A DNA stretch of 64,000 nucleotides from Cladobotryum mycophilum. Taxonomy: Eukaryota > Ascomycota > Sordariomycetes > Hypocreales > Hypocreaceae. The position numbers and the translations under genes are program-made. Position 1 is the first letter of the stretch; every line of letters starts with the position of its first letter. Shown here one piece after another: positions 61,801-64,000 of the stretch. The notes under the pieces are model-generated. The model had not been told where the DNA came from. It worked only from the letters and a program-made list of their open reading frames with translations, and searched no databases. Location: positions 3,782,001 to 3,846,000 of the forward strand of contig JAVFKD010000004.1 of assembly GCA_036429605.1 (NCBI GenBank), written 5' to 3'.

Positions 61801-62709
61801 GGTGTGCACCCTCTACTCAATGTATTTAACAATCCCCGTCCCCCATCCCATCCCCTCACTTTCACCCTGGCATCACCAATCTTCAACATCTCTCGCCACA
61901 ACATTCGCTTTACACATTCGCTTCCCTTCCTCTCTATTCACCCTTCCTCTCGCTCAATCTAGGAAGTCCTCGTTGACTCCTGTCATTCGCTTTGCTGCTG
62001 CTTCGTTTCTGATCCTGATCCTCCTTCTCCCCCTCTTCTAACACTCTCGCTCTCATCCTCATACCTGCTCTACAAAATACTTCAACAACTTCTCTCTCCT
62101 CCCTCTTCGCCTATTCTTCCCCCCGCCGAGTTGGAATTCGTGAGACAGCATCAAGTCGCAGCAAGGGAGATTCGAAATCGGAGACAATAACGTCTGGCGC
62201 AAATCTTGTTCGCCTCCGCAACAGCCGATTCGGAATTTGCCATAGATGTCTATCTAAACGGCTTTCCCAGTAAAACTTATTAATACATCACACCACAGTC
62301 GCTTCCATACCAAAACGAAGAAAACCATCAAACAATTCGACGAAATCATTTGATTCGGCGCAACATTTGGAGTAGAAATCGGATCCACGACACAATCGCT
62401 ACGTCTTTGAAGGATCTCACCATCTTGGAGAAGAGTGTACTTTGCTGGCCAGTTTAAACAAGACTTGACCCGTGAAATCACAGATCTTTTGCGAGGTAGA
62501 GCTTTGTTATAGCCCTTTAATTACGCTACGACACTCGCTCTTAAACCGCACGGTTTTCTTCGTGTGGTATTCTTTCACGTATGTGCTCTCTATCAATGCC
62601 CTTTCTCTCCCTCTCCCTCTCTTGCCATTGTTTGATGCCCAGGATATACTAACAGACTCTCTCATGAGTAGATCTTTCGCTTAAACCTCGAATTTCTTTT
62701 ACCTTCAAA
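61801..62709 (+). promoter_or_regulatory. Core promoter and long 5' leader of the Zn2Cys6 gene
   Basis: A TATTTAA element at about 61822-61828 is followed by a strong CT-rich block (61840-62120), the usual core promoter layout in filamentous fungi. From about 62130 to 62700 the composition is mixed, and a spliceable intron lies just before the start codon, so the transcript probably begins several hundred bases upstream. Short upstream reading frames occur in the leader and could affect translation. Confidence 0.55.
62579..62671 (+). other. Probable 5' UTR intron of the Zn2Cys6 gene
   Basis: It has a canonical donor GTATGT (62579), branch site TACTAAC (62647-62653) and acceptor TAG (62669-62671), 93 bases in all, ending 38 bases before the ATG. 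The three signals have the right order and spacing. Confidence 0.75.
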
Positions 62710-64000
62710 ATGGCTGGCCCTGGCGGTGGTCCTCCTCGTCGCAGGTTTGTCCCCGTCTCCTCACCACAATTGACTTTAACGCAAGATGCTAACTTGGACG
62801 TCACAGTCACACCAAGTCCCGCAAGGGTTGTGAAACCTGGTACGTCTTGAGAACCAGAAGTGTCCCTCAATCTTGTTGACCTTTCCCCGGCCAATCTAAC
62901 ACATCTTCTAGCAAACGTCGTCACATTCGATGCGATGAAAACTTCCCTCAATGGTACGTTCGATCGAATCGTACCCACCTGAAACTGGCTTCACTGTTGC
63001 TAACACAACCTCCTCAGCCGCAACTGCACCAAGCACAAGATTCGCTGCCCGTACAACGATGTGCAGGTTCCTGATACAGACCGCTCCACGACACCGGACA
63101 AGCCCGATCTTATGTGGACGCCACAAATTGAGGCTGCCATCAACGAGTGGCAGAGAACCGGCATGTTCCCATTCCCATCTCTCGGTATCTACCCAGCTCC
63201 GATGCCGCAAATGTACTCCTACGAGGATTTGAGGTTGATCTACCACGTTGCCGCTCTGTACAACCAGTTGGCTGCCATCGATGCCAACAACTTTACCCTC
63301 TGGACTCGTCATATCCCAACGTGAGTACAGCATGCCATTCGTCTCAGATCATGGGAACTATACTAACAACAACCCCCTTGTATAGCCTGCTTAGAATTGG
63401 CGCAACCACCCCTTACGTCATGCATGCTCTTTTGGCATTCTCGGCGATGCACATTGCCTTCCTCACTGACTGTCCCCTTGTTGGCAGCATGGCATTTGAG
63501 CACCGAGGCATTGCCTTGAGCGGCTTGCACGCGGCCATCTCTACATTCTCCCGCGATACATCTGATGCCATCCTGGCAGCCTCTCTTGTCCTCTCTTGGC
63601 AGGCCACAGATTGGTAAGCAATCTTGTTCTGCATCTTCCCGCGAGGCCACCCACGGCTAACAGTATACACAATAGGCGCAGTTGGACCCAGCTCATGCAG
63701 GGGACCTCAACGGTACGTCCACAGACGAGGACACAGCATAGAGTGGCTCAGCCCCCATCATTTTGCCCCAATACTAACTTTTTTTTGTTTTTTGTATAGG
63801 TCATTGACGCCATGGATGCTTGGAAACACGAATCCCAATTCACCGATTTCATTGCCGAGAGCAGCACGTTCCCCACGGCTCCCCCTTCTCCTGATCCGGA
63901 CCATCGGACTACCCAGCCGCGCCAGGAGGATCTTGAAGCCTACCAGCGAACTCTGGAGCAGGTGATCAAAGTTGAGGCACACCTTAAGCAGCACAAGGAG
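62710..64000 (+). CDS. Zn2Cys6 transcription factor (partial, runs off window)
   Basis: Seven exons are visible (62710-62744, 62807-62839, 62912-62953, 63018-63320, 63386-63613, 63676-63712, 63800-64000+), giving the first 293 residues. The zinc binuclear cluster is complete: Cys20, 23, 30, 37, 40 and 47 in CX2CX6CX6CX2CX6C spacing (KGCETCKRRHIRCDENFPQC, then RNCTKHKIRC). It is split over four exons; two introns interrupt the codons of Cys23 and Cys37. After it comes IEAAINEWQRTGMFPFPS and a helical region (LLRIGATTPYVMHALLAFSA, MAFEHRGIALSGLHAAIS) typical of Upc2-like fungal regulators, where it forms the effector domain. It should be a nuclear DNA-binding regulator; targets are unknown. The very long upstream region suggests complex control. 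The 3' end is missing. Confidence 0.93.

Noticed and set aside
1..64000. Secondary metabolite cluster, CRISPR array, provirus or transposon
   Set aside because: No polyketide or peptide synthetase, spaced repeat array, integrase, reverse transcriptase or transposase domain was seen on either strand.

Overview
The window is nuclear DNA of a filamentous ascomycete, most likely a Sordariomycete and probably of the order Hypocreales (inferred; the species cannot be named from sequence alone). The reasons are genes with several short introns of about 50-110 bases, GT-AG splice sites, CTAAC-like branch points, CT-rich promoters and a typical Pezizomycotina gene set (AzgA permease, cAMP-receptor-like GPCR, DUF6590 protein, Zn2Cys6 regulator). 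There are no operons and no bacterial, viral or CRISPR features. Exon structures were built by hand from splice signals and reading-frame continuity.

Layout. 0-9 kb: a small nitroreductase, mitochondrial phosphatidylserine decarboxylase (minus strand), a Herp-like ubiquitin-domain membrane protein of ER-associated degradation, and a UCH37-type deubiquitinase. 9-21 kb: an AzgA purine permease in nine exons (minus), a methyltransferase-like protein with a long disordered N-terminus, and a cAMP-receptor-like GPCR (minus) whose first intron holds a 65-base GA/CT microsatellite. 24.4-28.0 kb: a decayed second copy of cytoplasmic isoleucyl-tRNA synthetase (minus). 31-40 kb: a large coiled-coil orphan protein, a ten-exon DUF6590 protein with a start-codon frame problem, and a short-chain dehydrogenase ending in the peroxisomal signal SKL. 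40-47 kb: a carnosine N-methyltransferase homologue head-to-head with proteasome assembly chaperone 4, two abutting gene relics, then the nuclear import receptor Kap104/transportin. 47.1-62.7 kb: about 15.6 kb with no gene I can support, rich in CT tracts and simple repeats, leading to a Zn2Cys6 transcription factor with a 5' UTR intron that runs off the window end.

The genes are mostly independent housekeeping or signalling genes and do not form a biosynthetic cluster. The one loose functional theme is protein turnover: the Herp-like protein and UCH37 are adjacent in tandem, and PAC4 lies 34 kb further on. The most notable sequence findings are the isoleucyl-tRNA synthetase pseudogene (three 1-base deletions and four stops, three of them TGG to TAG, compatible with RIP), a 6-base microexon still visible inside its HIGH-motif region, the two head-to-head relics at 42.6-43.3 kb, and the very long gene-free tract before the transcription factor.
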